Notes: generated by a model from the letters alone, not told the origin. A stretch of DNA of 64,000 nt from Pseudomonas sp. ACN8 (GCF_002303925.1 NZ_MRCS01000005.1:114385-178384); one strand, 5' to 3'; shown: positions 15,789 to 24,290, counted from the stretch's first letter. Made by a program: numbers and translations.

Positions 15789-16670
15789 ATGACTATGGAT
15801 AATACTTTCATCGTTGACGATAGCGGGCTTGATGAGCTAAGCCGTTTGCTCAAGGAACCACGACAAAGCAATCGCCATGACATCTGGCTATGGCTCTGCC
15901 TGCAGTACTACGGAAATATTGATCTAGATCCCTCCACCTGCAACGGCGCCACCATGAGGGAAACAATCGCCCTCACACTGAATGAAAATATCCACATCCT
16001 TGAAGGCATAAACTCGGACAAAGATCGGGCTCTGCTCCCAGATGGCAATTTCAAGTGGATTGACGGAGATGAGCGGCAGTATCAATGGCTACTTCGCAGG
16101 ATTGAGGACATCACCGCGCTGGGACCTCCCCGGGGACTGCCTCAAGGCCTGGTACACCTCACAGGCAGGAGTCGTCTCATCGCCATGCTTGATCTCTGGA
16201 ATGCCCCTATCGCAGAAAAAGCAGACGAAATCGAAAACCTTCACAATCGTTGGCTTAGACACAAGGCTGGGGACAGAGCTTTCGAGTGGTTCGAAGACAA
16301 AAAGGATGGCCTCAAACGCTGCAAATGCGCTTGGGAATGGTTAGAGAAGCACCATGTATCCATATTTAAAAGCCAGCTCCCTATCAACAATTACAAAGAG
16401 CTGCTCATGTACTTTGATGAAGCAGAGCTCGGCCGCAACGAACTGAAAGCCATCATCCAGGCGATCAAAAAACGATGGAACCGTAAGCAGTTCGACGAAC
16501 GCACAGCAGACAAGAAGCAGGTTAATGTCATGCTATCGAAAACCGCGATCGAGCTACTCGATACGCTGGCAAAAAAGCACGAGCTGAAACGAGCTCAAAT
16601 CTTGGAGCATCTGATAACGACGGAGACTGAGAATGGCGTGTACTTCACAGGCAGACTGAAAGGCGGCTAG
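15789..16670 (+). CDS. Hypothetical protein with ribbon-helix-helix-like C-terminus
   Basis: A 293-aa protein I cannot assign. The last ~45 residues (KKQVNVMLSKTAIELLDTLA, then KKHELKRAQILEHLI) have the strand-helix-helix pattern of ribbon-helix-helix DNA-binding domains. The N-terminal 200 residues are rich in Trp and charged residues (IWLWLCLQYYGNIDLDPSTC) and match nothing I know. There is no strong Shine-Dalgarno site; ATGs at 15789 and 15795 are both possible. It is the last gene before the presumed right edge of the island, and a phased repeat array lies directly upstream. It could be an element-encoded regulator or partition/replication protein that binds that array. Confidence 0.6.
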   Translation: MTMDNTFIVDDSGLDELSRLLKEPRQSNRHDIWLWLCLQYYGNIDLDPSTCNGATMRETIALTLNENIHILEGINSDKDRALLPDGNFKWIDGDERQYQWLLRRIEDITALGPPRGLPQGLVHLTGRSRLIAMLDLWNAPIAEKADEIENLHNRWLRHKAGDRAFEWFEDKKDGLKRCKCAWEWLEKHHVSIFKSQLPINNYKELLMYFDEAELGRNELKAIIQAIKKRWNRKQFDERTADKKQVNVMLSKTAIELLDTLAKKHELKRAQILEHLITTETENGVYFTGRLKGG

Positions 16671-16738
16671 GAAAACTACCTTAGGTGATGAAACCAGCCG
16701 GAACCCCTCCCTTTCCTCTACCCCGCCACCCAAAGCCT

Positions 16739-16762
16739 TGGTATTCCAAATGGTATTCCAAA
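16739..16762. repeat. Tandem 12-mer near the presumed island edge
   Basis: TGGTATTCCAAA occurs twice in direct tandem (16739-16750 and 16751-16762). Each copy is quasi-palindromic (TTGG...CCAA). Such short direct repeats resemble arm-type integrase or excisionase sites near attachment sites. No tRNA gene or duplicated attachment sequence could be recognised beside it. Confidence 0.6.
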
Positions 16763-16847
16763 GAATCGTTAAACCTATTTTTTTCATTTTAAATCAAATA
16801 CTTAGACTACCAGTTCAGATTACCCCGGCCCAATTGAGACACCAACG

Positions 16848-16868
16848 AAGCCCGCCTTGTGCGGGCTT
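16848..16868. terminator. Terminator-like hairpin, AAGCCCGC stem
   Basis: AAGCCCGC (16848-16855) pairs with GCGGGCTT (16861-16868), the usual Pseudomonas terminator stem. The sequence after it on the plus strand (GTTGTTTCC) is only moderately T-rich. It could serve the island's last gene, or be a remnant of the integration target. Confidence 0.5.
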
Positions 16869-16927
16869 GTTGTTTCCGGCTGCATCGCAAACCCTGCAAC
16901 AGCCTGAAACCGACCCGACACCAACGC

Positions 16928-17191
16928 TCAGTACTTGATATCCCGGGCCGTACGACGGGTATCCTGCTTGGTGCTGCGCTTGTCCTGGCGACATTCCACG
17001 TTGCTCTTGTCACTGCCCTTTCTGCATTCATCCTTGGTTTGCCGGGCAGTGGATCGTCCTTCCTGCCTGGTATCGCGAGCTTCACGTCGCTGTTCACCCT
17101 GCTCGGTCGCGTAGACGGGTAGCGTCACCCACTGCACGCCGGCGGCGATGAGCAGCGTCGCCAGGGCTTTCAAGTAGTGCTTGCGAATCAT
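16928..17191 (-). CDS. Small exported, highly charged protein
   Basis: An 87-aa protein with a clear signal peptide (MIRKHYLKALATLLIAAGVQ..., cleavage probable after VYA near residue 28). The mature part is very rich in Arg, Lys, Asp, Gln and Thr (REARDTRQEGRSTARQTKDE). Its role is unknown. The ATG at 17191 is chosen because a GGAG site lies 7 nt upstream. Two Cys in the mature part could form a disulphide in the periplasm. It appears to be the first core gene right of the island. Confidence 0.7.
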   Translation of the reverse strand: MIRKHYLKALATLLIAAGVQWVTLPVYATEQGEQRREARDTRQEGRSTARQTKDECRKGSDKSNVECRQDKRSTKQDTRRTARDIKY

Positions 17192-17392
17192 GACTTTTCT
17201 CCAGTTCAACATCGCTCGGTCGCTTCGTTCGCTCCCCCAGGATTTCAGCGAAAACGTGAGTTACATCGTACGCCCACAACTCACAAAAGCACTTTGTGGC
17301 AGGTAAAATCTGACGATAGGGTCACAGGACAGTCGCGCGATGCCGCTCTGTGCACAGTCGCTCCTATCACTGCCATCACCTCGGAGAAGCCC

Positions 17393-17854
17393 ATGCGCCA
17401 AGCCCTCCTGATCATCGACGTACAACCCTGCTTCGCCCCGCCGCAAAGGCTGATCGACGGTATCCAGAGGCTCATCGGCAACCTGCCCAGTGTCGCCACG
17501 GTCGAGCGCCATGACGAATCCATAACCCCCTTCGAAAAACAGCTCGGCTGGCACCCAGCGCCCGACGATGACAGCCTGATCCCGGCCGACCGCGTCTTTA
17601 TCAAGCACGGCTACGCGCCCACACCGGAAACCATCGACTACCTGAGAAGCCTCAATGTCGAACGCGTGCTGGTGTGCGGCCTGCAGACCGAGACCTGCTG
17701 CCTGGCGGCGGGGTTTGCGCTGTTTGATGCGGGTTTGCAGCCGACGTTGATTACGGATTTGACGGTGGGGTCATCGCTGGATCGGACGGGCGGGTTAGGG
17801 GTCAGGCTTTGGGAGCATCATTTCAAGCACATGGTAAAACTGGCGGATTTGTAA
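17393..17854 (+). CDS. Isochorismatase-like cysteine hydrolase
   Basis: A 153-aa isochorismatase-superfamily hydrolase. The N-terminal MRQALLIIDVQPCF contains the catalytic Asp. The central Lys (about residue 66, in DRVFIKHGYA) and the nucleophilic Cys in GLQTETCCLAAGFALFDAG complete the D-K-C triad. The substrate cannot be told; the family includes nicotinamidases and amidohydrolases. The start at 17393 follows GGAGAAGCCC. It is short for the family (usually 180-210 aa), so the lid regions are reduced. Confidence 0.8.
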   Translation: MRQALLIIDVQPCFAPPQRLIDGIQRLIGNLPSVATVERHDESITPFEKQLGWHPAPDDDSLIPADRVFIKHGYAPTPETIDYLRSLNVERVLVCGLQTETCCLAAGFALFDAGLQPTLITDLTVGSSLDRTGGLGVRLWEHHFKHMVKLADL

Positions 17855-17883
17855 GCTGTTATGTTCACGCAAAAGCCATCGTT

Positions 17884-18135
17884 TCACTCGAACAGTTCAC
17901 CTAGTTCTTCAAGCGTTGGCAGTGCTGCCGGAATCACAGAAAGCTCACAATCCAATGCGCACAAAACTCGGGCATACGCGACCATCGCAACGGTGGATGT
18001 ACCCTTTTCCACGGCAATAACTTTCTGTCGCGGCAACCCGGAAAGCTCAGCAACTCTTGATTGCGTCAGTCCGTGACTCTTACGTTTTTCACGTATTTGG
18101 TGCCCCAGGCGGGATAGCAGAAGAGATTGATCCAT
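17884..18135 (-). CDS. XRE-family helix-turn-helix regulator (HipB-like)
   Basis: An 83-aa DNA-binding protein whose residues 9-62 form an XRE/Cro helix-turn-helix (LGHQIREKRKSHGLTQSRVA, then LSGLPRQKVIAVEKG). Size and sequence recall HipB-type antitoxins, but no HipA-like kinase is adjacent. It may be a stand-alone autoregulator or an orphaned antitoxin. A palindrome 30 bp upstream of its start (18165-18177) is a likely operator. Confidence 0.75.
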   Translation of the reverse strand: MDQSLLLSRLGHQIREKRKSHGLTQSRVAELSGLPRQKVIAVEKGTSTVAMVAYARVLCALDCELSVIPAALPTLEELGELFE

Positions 18136-18164
18136 GTTCGATTACCGTGACATTGGTGATCAAA

Positions 18165-18177
18165 TGTATTGCATACA
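18165..18177. promoter_or_regulatory. Candidate operator palindrome of the XRE regulator
   Basis: TGTAT-TGC-ATACA, a perfect 5-bp inverted repeat with 3-bp spacer, about 30 bp upstream of the minus-strand regulator gene, in the expected promoter position. Confidence 0.4.
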
Positions 18178-18412
18178 GGACATTACTACGAATCGATTTG
18201 ACTCAGCATCCAAGCGGTTACCCATCTCGATGCCTTCCTCACGTCCTAGGACATTTCCCGCAAAACGCATCGCCTTTCATGAACTGGCGGACGCAACTTC
18301 TCGACGATAGCCTTCAAGGGTCGCTGCACATCAGCGATCGGCTTTGACAGGCTGAAGAGCTACCTTCCACTCTTCCCAATAAAACGGCATGCTTCTGCGC
18401 GTTCTGTCTTAT

Positions 18413-18548
18413 GGTGGCTGTGCGTGGGGCATCTTCGGATGCACCGGTTTGGTTGCTCGCCGGTCTGTCAACCCGCGTACAGCTGCCACCCACATCTGAT
18501 TGACAGCAGATAGTTGGCAGCTCCTTCAACCAAAGACGGAGCACAATC
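18413..18548 (+). promoter_or_regulatory. Structured leader upstream of the DUF6124 gene
   Basis: This intergenic stretch folds on paper into several helices. GCATC-TTCG-GATGC (18429-18442) is a stem capped by a UUCG-type tetraloop. ACCGG (18443-18447) pairs with CCGGT (18460-18464). An outer GGTGGC.TGTGCG (from 18413) can pair imperfectly with CGCGTACAGCTGCCACC (ending 18490). From memory, very similar sequences precede other small DUF3077/DUF6124 genes in Pseudomonas, which suggests a conserved cis-acting RNA. The rest of the 413-bp gap (18136-18412) shows nothing else beyond the operator above. Confidence 0.45.
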
Positions 18549-18911
18549 TTGAAAAAACATAGCCCCAACCCGCCAAACACTTCACCAAACTCAACAACCG
18601 AAATACCCGACTTATCCCAACTCTCCAAAACCACCGAACCCGCCATCAGCACCCGCCTGCGCAACCCCAATCACCTCGACCCCATCAGCCACGTCTTCAC
18701 CCTCCGCCCCGACATCGACACCCCCTCTCTGCTCACCCACGCCAGCGAAACCCTCGCCTCGCTCAACGTCATGAGCACCGACCTTGCCTGTGAACTTGAA
18801 AGCTCGCGTCGCAACATCGCCCTGGCGATCCAGCAGTTGGCCGTGCTGGCGCAATTGCTGGTAAACCGGGCACTGGACAACATCGCGCCACTCGACGAAG
18901 TGGAGGCCTGA
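18549..18911 (+). CDS. DUF6124-type small protein
   Basis: A 120-aa Pseudomonas protein of unknown function that resembles the DUF6124/DUF3077 group. The first 50 residues are polar and Pro/Asn-rich. The C-terminal 70 are helical (ASETLASLNVMSTDLACELE..., NIALAIQQLAVLAQLLVNRA). It appears to start with TTG at 18549, which has a GGAG site 8 nt upstream and no better ATG nearby. It is one base from the next gene, which has a similar helical layout, so the two are probably co-translated. Confidence 0.65.
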   Translation: MKKHSPNPPNTSPNSTTEIPDLSQLSKTTEPAISTRLRNPNHLDPISHVFTLRPDIDTPSLLTHASETLASLNVMSTDLACELESSRRNIALAIQQLAVLAQLLVNRALDNIAPLDEVEA

Positions 18912-18912
18912 A

Positions 18913-19161
18913 ATGGATCGATACATGCCGATGACCGGTATCGATTGCACCATCGCGTCGCTGCTGATCGACACCGAGGCACCGCTGGATGTGCTGCATG
19001 AAACAGCCGCCTATCGCATTCGAACCGCGACACAATTGCTGGAGAGCTTCGCGGCTGACGAGGGTGTTTACAGCGAACTGGCGCGGGTGCTGGTCACCTC
19101 CCTGCGCGATGGTTGCGATTTGCTGGATGTGGTTGGGCGGCGGTTGCGGATGCTGGTTTGA
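18913..19161 (+). CDS. Small helical protein, distant paralogue of the preceding gene
   Basis: An 82-aa protein of unknown function. It starts one base after the stop of the preceding gene. Its layout (APLDVLHETAAYRIRTATQL, then LARVLVTSLRDGCDLLDVVG) matches the helical C-terminal part of that neighbour. The pair is probably one two-gene unit driven from the structured leader. Confidence 0.6.
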   Translation: MDRYMPMTGIDCTIASLLIDTEAPLDVLHETAAYRIRTATQLLESFAADEGVYSELARVLVTSLRDGCDLLDVVGRRLRMLV

Positions 19162-19215
19162 TCCTTGGAAAATGGACGGCCTCATTGAGGTCGTCCAACT
19201 CCAGGGCCGCGATCA

Positions 19216-20124
19216 TCAGGCACGCAGCCGCTTAATCCCAACCCCCACCAATATCCCCAACACAATCGACACCAACGGCACCGCCCCCACCCAGGTCAGC
19301 GTCGGAAACACCAACAAAATCTGCGAGTCATTGCCGCCCAGCATCATCGACGCACCGGTGCCCATCAATACGCCTGCGAGCAAATGCCTGGCCGCTGTCA
19401 TCGTGGCAAACCGCTGGTAGTTGAAGGTACGGCGATGCAAGGTGTAACAGAGCATGCCCAGCATCAGCATGGCGAACACCGTCACACGCGGGGTGGTCAA
19501 TGATCTGTCGCCCGAGCCCCAGAACAATTGTGAGAGATCGTAGAAAAACACGCTGGGCGTCCACAGCGGCTCAAAGGTGTAGAGGGCGCTGGTCAACGCC
19601 CCCAGGAGCAGGCTCGACAGCACCAGGTGTTTGTCACCGTGGATCCGGATCAGGAACAGCAGAATCAGCAACACGATGCCAATGACAAGCCAGTAATGAC
19701 GGCTGGTGATCATCGGCATTTGCAGTGCCCGGTGTTCGGGCAGCATGTTCAGGTGATGCCACAGTACGATGCCCAGCACCCAGCCGAGGATGGTAAAGAC
19801 CTTGTTGAGGTTGCCGCTAGCGAGCTTGGTGAGGGTGCCGACGCTGCACCCGTCGTTGAGCACAGAGGCGAGGCCAAACAGCAACCCGCCACCAACCAGT
19901 GACAGATAGCCAACCTCTGGGATGAACAGCGGCTGACTGACGCCAGACAAGGCGTAGAGCGGTGCGAGCAACAGACCGAACAAGCCACAACTGACCAGCG
20001 ACACGAACAGGGTCGGCCGACGCTTGAGCAGCAGCCCGATGGCATTGACCAGGCACATGCCCATGCGCTGAGAGACCCAGCCGATGAGGAACGCCAGCAG
20101 CAGCGAAATCGGCAATGAAAACAC
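19216..20124 (-). CDS. YeeE/YedE family transporter (sulfur-compound import)
   Basis: A 302-aa inner-membrane protein with about nine hydrophobic spans, of the YeeE/YedE (TsuA-like) family that moves thiosulfate or related sulfur compounds. Two of the cysteines that matter in TsuA have counterparts: Cys24 in RMGMCLVNA and Cys92 in NDGCSVGTL. At the position of the third, the sequence reads LGGNDSQ, so no thiol is present, a variant seen in part of the family. It starts with GTG at 20124 behind a strong GGGAGG site. No sulfur-metabolism genes are adjacent. Confidence 0.8.
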   Translation of the reverse strand: MFSLPISLLLAFLIGWVSQRMGMCLVNAIGLLLKRRPTLFVSLVSCGLFGLLLAPLYALSGVSQPLFIPEVGYLSLVGGGLLFGLASVLNDGCSVGTLTKLASGNLNKVFTILGWVLGIVLWHHLNMLPEHRALQMPMITSRHYWLVIGIVLLILLFLIRIHGDKHLVLSSLLLGALTSALYTFEPLWTPSVFFYDLSQLFWGSGDRSLTTPRVTVFAMLMLGMLCYTLHRRTFNYQRFATMTAARHLLAGVLMGTGASMMLGGNDSQILLVFPTLTWVGAVPLVSIVLGILVGVGIKRLRA

Positions 20125-20291
20125 GGGCCTCCCAGTTTCCAGGTAGTGGCATCCAGTCGATGCCTGACAGACAGATTAGTCGCTGGGCGAACCCGCAAAG
20201 CCCGGGACTTGGAGCGAGATGAATTTTTCTTCACCCCACCCCCTCGCACCGGCCTGTACATTGTCCTCGCTCATTCAAGAAACTATGGTTT

Positions 20292-20316
20292 GCCCGCCTC
20301 CCGCGGGCTTTTTTTC
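20292..20316 (+). terminator. Plus-strand terminator without an obvious gene
   Basis: GCCCGC-CTCCC-GCGGGC followed by T7 on the plus strand (20292-20316). The genes on both sides are on the minus strand, so this terminator has no visible plus-strand client. An unannotated small RNA at about 20150-20310 is possible. The 290-bp gap otherwise shows no gene. Confidence 0.6.
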
Positions 20317-20366
20317 GCCTGCGAATTCGCAATCCGAGACTCATTGAAGATTTCCTCGCGCAACAA

Positions 20367-20398
20367 AAAACCCGCAACCCTTTCGAGGTGCGGGTTTT
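20367..20398 (-). terminator. Terminator of the PAP2 phosphatase gene
   Basis: AAAACCCGCA pairs with TGCGGGTTTT around an inner CCT-TTCG-AGG. On the minus strand the stem is followed by T-rich sequence. It lies 17 bp beyond the stop codon of the PAP2 gene. Confidence 0.8.
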
Positions 20399-20414
20399 GC
20401 GGTTCAACGCCAAC

Positions 20415-21248
20415 TCAATTCACAGGTTGAGTCTGAGCCGTCGGCACCGGTTGTTGCGCTTTGGAGAGCACCGGCTGCTCCAGCCTCGCTCGCCCATAAA
20501 ACGCCAGCGCCGTCAGCAAACACGCCAACCACACGAAGATCCCCGCCCAGAAGGTATGGGACATGTAGTGCCACCCTTGCAATACCCGCGTGGTGCCATA
20601 GATGAAACCGAGGGTCAGCGAGCCGTACATGATCGCTTTGGAATAGCGCCAGCGATAACGGCGCGCCACGAAGTACAACGCCAGCATGGTGAAGCCGCCC
20701 GACGCATGTCCGCCCGGCCAGCAGCGCCCCTCACCGGCGACTTTCAGCAGGTCGAAATTCTCATACCACTCAATGTGCTCCATCTTGCCGCCGTACAGGG
20801 TGGTCTCGATCGGGCAATACACGCTGGTGTGGCCCTTGAGGTAGTGAATGACCCCGGTGCTGATGGAGAACGCGAACACCACGTAGAGAAAGTCGCGTCG
20901 ATGGCGGTTGGCAAAGCGCAGTACCGGTGCGACTTTGATTTTTTCCAGGAAGGCGATGATTTTCGAGTGCTTTTCAGCCTTCAGGCGCGGCCAGAGAAAC
21001 GACAGCAAGGCACCGATAATCGCCATTTCGCCGGTCCAGTTCGGAATGATCCGCGCCCATTTGTGGGTGATTTTTTCGAACAGATGGACCTGGTCCAACG
21101 GGTACGTCTGCGTCACCGGATCAAAAAAGTAATTGTTGAAGGCGATGTCGATGCCAGTCATGTCGAACATCAGGAACACCGCGACCGCGCAGGCCAGCGG
21201 AATACCAAAATTCACCCAGTAAAAGCGGTAGCGGGAGGCGGTCGGCAT
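20415..21248 (-). CDS. PAP2-family membrane phosphatase
   Basis: A 277-aa inner-membrane phosphatase with about six spans. The PAP2 active-site motifs are present: WPGGHASGG (motif 2, about residues 178-186) and TTRVLQGWHYMSHTFWAG (motif 3, Arg and His). Motif 1 is less regular. Relatives remove phosphates from lipid A or other lipid phosphates, or recycle undecaprenyl pyrophosphate; the substrate cannot be read here. It lies next to a histidine phosphatase of the Ais/LPS-heptose type on the same strand, so joint action on envelope phosphates is a reasonable guess. Confidence 0.8.
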   Translation of the reverse strand: MPTASRYRFYWVNFGIPLACAVAVFLMFDMTGIDIAFNNYFFDPVTQTYPLDQVHLFEKITHKWARIIPNWTGEMAIIGALLSFLWPRLKAEKHSKIIAFLEKIKVAPVLRFANRHRRDFLYVVFAFSISTGVIHYLKGHTSVYCPIETTLYGGKMEHIEWYENFDLLKVAGEGRCWPGGHASGGFTMLALYFVARRYRWRYSKAIMYGSLTLGFIYGTTRVLQGWHYMSHTFWAGIFVWLACLLTALAFYGRARLEQPVLSKAQQPVPTAQTQPVN

Positions 21249-21279
21249 GCTCAGTCCTGATTCAAAGGGATGGTGAAAT

Positions 21280-21972
21280 TCAACGGGTTGTCACCGTCGG
21301 CCAATCCGAGGCTTCGATGAAGCCAAGCATGCGCGGAGTGTGCGGCGATTCGGCGGAGATAAACAGAGAGGCCCCATAACCCAGGGTCGACGTCGGCAAA
21401 TGGAGGTCTTTTGTCAGTTGGGCCATGCATTCGCTGTGGGTCACCAGAATCAGGTTACGCCCGGCCACCTTGTGCGCCAACGCGTCGCGCAGCATGGTGC
21501 CCTTGCAACTGATCAACCAGTCTTCGCCCGTGCCGACTTTGTTGAACATGAAGCTGGCGGTCTGCGCCGCGCGCAGGATCGGGCTGTTGTAGATATCGGC
21601 CTTGTCCAGGCCCAGGTCCTGGAAGTGCGCACCGACTCCCATGGCAACACGGCGCGAGCGTTCGGTAATGCCATCGTTGCCAAACAGGCAAGGTGCCGAG
21701 GAGTGATCGCAGCGTTCGACGTGGCGCACCAGAACGATCAGGTCGCCCTTGGCCCACCCGGTCATCAACGCCTGTGCACCGGTCACATTGCCGTGAGCCA
21801 GGTCTGCAACGGCGGCAGGTCGCAGCAAAAACACCGTCAACGGGATCACCAGCAACACCGAGGCCAACACCACCGCTGCGTTGCGATAGCGGGCGAAGCG
21901 GTTCAGATCGATCGAGCGTTTTATCCCGAAAAGACTCAGTCTTAATTCCACATCAAGCCGCCTCGCCGGCAC
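21280..21972 (-). CDS. Histidine phosphatase family protein (membrane-anchored, Ais-like)
   Basis: A 230-aa member of the phosphoglycerate-mutase-like superfamily. An N-terminal membrane anchor (about residues 30-50) leads to the phosphatase domain. The RHG-type motif is LVRHVERCD, with the histidine conserved and Gly replaced, as in Ais-type LPS-heptose phosphatases. The second His is in LILVTHSECM. The reading frame opens with a GTG at 21972. A second GTG at 21951 has a better-placed GAGGCGG site and may be the true start. It sits upstream of the PAP2 gene with a 31-bp gap, probably co-transcribed. Confidence 0.7.
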   Translation of the reverse strand: MPARRLDVELRLSLFGIKRSIDLNRFARYRNAAVVLASVLLVIPLTVFLLRPAAVADLAHGNVTGAQALMTGWAKGDLIVLVRHVERCDHSSAPCLFGNDGITERSRRVAMGVGAHFQDLGLDKADIYNSPILRAAQTASFMFNKVGTGEDWLISCKGTMLRDALAHKVAGRNLILVTHSECMAQLTKDLHLPTSTLGYGASLFISAESPHTPRMLGFIEASDWPTVTTR

Positions 21973-22212
21973 GCGCTACTTCATCAAATTCCCGGCAGGT
22001 TAAAGAAAGGCGCGTCGGTGGCTGGTGAAACCTATGTGAAAAAAAGCTTAAAAGCGCTGTAAAAATCTTGTTACACAAACCCTGCGGAAAAATCCTTTCA
22101 GCTCCCGGGATTGCTGCCGATACATCCTGCTTACACAGCTTGGCGGCTTCCAAAAAAAACAATCTTCCAGCCAACCGACGATAAAGAAGTACCAAGTTCC
22201 TGGAGGAATGTG

Positions 22213-24132
22213 ATGAATAGCTGGTTCGGCAACATCAGCGTGAACCTGAAACTGGGCCTGGGGTTTGGCCTGGTCCTGGCACTGACCTGCGTCCTGGCCC
22301 TGACCGGCTGGACCAGCCTGGGCGGGTTGATTGACCGCAGCAACTGGATGAGCGACATCACCCAGCTCAACGCCGGCCTGACCAAGCTGCGCGTCGTTCG
22401 CCTGCAATACATGCTGACCAACGGCGACGAAACCGCCGCGCAGAGCGTGCAGACCACCCTCGACGCCTTCTCGGCTCAGCAGCAAGCCCTGCTGGCGAAG
22501 TTCAAGAGCCCGGAAAACCTCAAGCTGCTGCGCGAGCAAGGCGCCGTCATCGACGCCTACAGGGCGTCTCTGGGCAAGATGCGCAGCGCCTATCGCACCG
22601 GTAACAGCGCCCGCGACGCCATGAGCGCCAACGCGGAAACCGCCAACACGCTGATCAATGACATCAATACCCGCGTGCAACAAATGCCGTTGAGCGACCA
22701 GCGTTTCGAACAGTTCCAGGCCATCACCGCGGCCAAGGAAGCGTTCCTGCTGGCGCGCTACGAAGTGCGCGGCTATACCGCCAGTACCAATGCCGAGACC
22801 GAGCAAAAAGCCGTCGGCCAACTGGACGCCGCCATCGCCAGCCTGAAACCGCTGAACGTGCATTTCGCCGATTCCCAACAAGACGCCCTGCGTCAGCTGG
22901 AAACCGCACTGGGCAACTACCGCGGCGCCTTGCAGACCTACAAGGCCGCCAGCAATGACGCGGTGCAAGCGCGCAAGGAAATGACCGACCAGGGCGCCGC
23001 CATCGTGTCCCAGAGCGATCAGCTGTATCAGATCCAGCTCGACCGCCGTGATGCCGAAAGCGCCCGGGCGCGCACTCTGCAACTGATCAGCACCTTGCTG
23101 GCACTGCTGGTGGGCATCATTGCCGCCGTGGTCATCACTCGCCAGATCACCCGTCCACTGCGCGAAACCCTGGCGGTGGTCGATCGCATCGCCAGCGGTG
23201 ACCTGTCCCACAACGTGCTGGTCTCCCGTCGTGATGAGCTTGGCGTGTTGCAACAAGGCATCGCGCGCATGGGCGTGACCCTGCGCGACTTGATCAGCGG
23301 CATCCGCGATGGCGTGACCCAGATCGCCAGCGCCGCCGAAGAGCTGTCGGCCGTGACCGAGCAGACCAGTGCCGGGGTCAACAGTCAGAAAGTCGAGACC
23401 GATCAGGTGGCCACCGCCATGCATGAGATGACCGCCACGGTGCAGGAAGTCGCGCGCAACGCCGAAGAAGCCTCGCAAGCCGCTGCGGCGGCGGACGGCG
23501 AAGCCCGTGAAGGGGACAAAGTGGTCAACGAAGCCATCGCTCAGATCGAACGCCTGGCCAGCGAAGTGGTGCGTTCCACCGAAGCCATGAGCGTGCTGCA
23601 ACGGGAAAGCGACAAGATCGGCAGCGTCATGGACGTAATCAAGGCCGTCGCCGAGCAGACCAACCTGCTGGCACTCAATGCCGCCATCGAAGCGGCCCGT
23701 GCCGGTGAAGCCGGTCGTGGTTTTGCGGTGGTGGCCGACGAGGTCCGAGGCCTGGCTCAGCGCACGCAAAAATCCACCGAGGAAATCGAAGGCCTGGTGG
23801 CCGGCCTGCAGAACGGCACGCAACAAGTATCCGCCGTGATGAACAACAGCCGCGTCCTCACCGACAGCAGCGTGGCCCTGACCCGCAAGGCCGGCGAGTC
23901 ACTGGAGAACATCACCCGCACGGTGTCCAACATCCAGTCGATGAACCAGCAGATCGCCGCCGCTGCCGAACAGCAAAGCGCCGTGGCCGAAGAGATCAGC
24001 CGCAGCATCATCAACGTGCGCGACGTGTCCGAACAGACTGCCGCGGCGAGCGATGAAACCGCCAAGTCCAGCATTGAACTGGCGCGGCTGGGTGGTCAAT
24101 TGCAGCAGATGGTGAGCCACTTCCGCGTGTGA
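22213..24132 (+). CDS. Methyl-accepting chemotaxis protein with large helical sensor domain
   Basis: A 639-aa chemoreceptor. A first membrane span (residues 12-34) leads into a ~250-residue all-helical periplasmic region, consistent with the helical bimodular (HBM) type that binds organic acids in P. putida McpS. A second span follows at about 290-312, then a HAMP domain ([20 protein letters not shown]). The signalling domain has the conserved tip ([20 protein letters not shown]). The ATG at 22213 follows GGAGGAATGT; the frame is open further upstream but without a site. No ligand can be assigned. The C-terminus lacks a pentapeptide tether. Confidence 0.9.
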   Translation: MNSWFGNISVNLKLGLGFGLVLALTCVLALTGWTSLGGLIDRSNWMSDITQLNAGLTKLRVVRLQYMLTNGDETAAQSVQTTLDAFSAQQQALLAKFKSPENLKLLREQGAVIDAYRASLGKMRSAYRTGNSARDAMSANAETANTLINDINTRVQQMPLSDQRFEQFQAITAAKEAFLLARYEVRGYTASTNAETEQKAVGQLDAAIASLKPLNVHFADSQQDALRQLETALGNYRGALQTYKAASNDAVQARKEMTDQGAAIVSQSDQLYQIQLDRRDAESARARTLQLISTLLALLVGIIAAVVITRQITRPLRETLAVVDRIASGDLSHNVLVSRRDELGVLQQGIARMGVTLRDLISGIRDGVTQIASAAEELSAVTEQTSAGVNSQKVETDQVATAMHEMTATVQEVARNAEEASQAAAAADGEAREGDKVVNEAIAQIERLASEVVRSTEAMSVLQRESDKIGSVMDVIKAVAEQTNLLALNAAIEAARAGEAGRGFAVVADEVRGLAQRTQKSTEEIEGLVAGLQNGTQQVSAVMNNSRVLTDSSVALTRKAGESLENITRTVSNIQSMNQQIAAAAEQQSAVAEEISRSIINVRDVSEQTAAASDETAKSSIELARLGGQLQQMVSHFRV

Positions 24133-24162
24133 CATTCAGCGCTCGCTGAATCGACCATCCAA

Positions 24163-24287
24163 TCGCGAGCAGGCTCGTCCTGTAGGAGCGAGCTTGCTCG
24201 CGATGGTGGCCAACGATAACGCGTGCATTCTGAATGATCGCGGCGCTGGCAGGTTCTTCGCGAGCGGGCTCGCTCCTACAGGGGGGG
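24163..24287. repeat. REP cluster 1 (three REP units)
   Basis: Two units lie head to head (ATCGCGAGCAGGCTCG, then TGTAGGAGCGAGCTTGCTCG), and a third inverted unit lies at 24257-24287 (TTCGCGAGCGGGCTCGCTCC). These are typical Pseudomonas REP sequences between converging genes. Confidence 0.85.
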
Positions 24288-24290
24288 AGT

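Noticed and set aside
16690..16930. A tRNA gene as integration target at the island edge.
   Set aside because: No cloverleaf arms or CCA-ended acceptor stem could be assembled from the sequence on either strand.
19216..20124. Loss of the third cysteine in the YeeE/YedE protein as a sign of inactivation.
   Set aside because: The GGND-type sequence at that position is, as far as I recall, common in part of the family, so it is probably a normal variant.
22048..23826. A 592-codon open frame on the minus strand across the chemoreceptor gene.
   Set aside because: It is antisense to a clear methyl-accepting chemotaxis protein; its His/Gln/Gly-rich translation is typical of the shadow frame of high-GC coding DNA and resembles no family.
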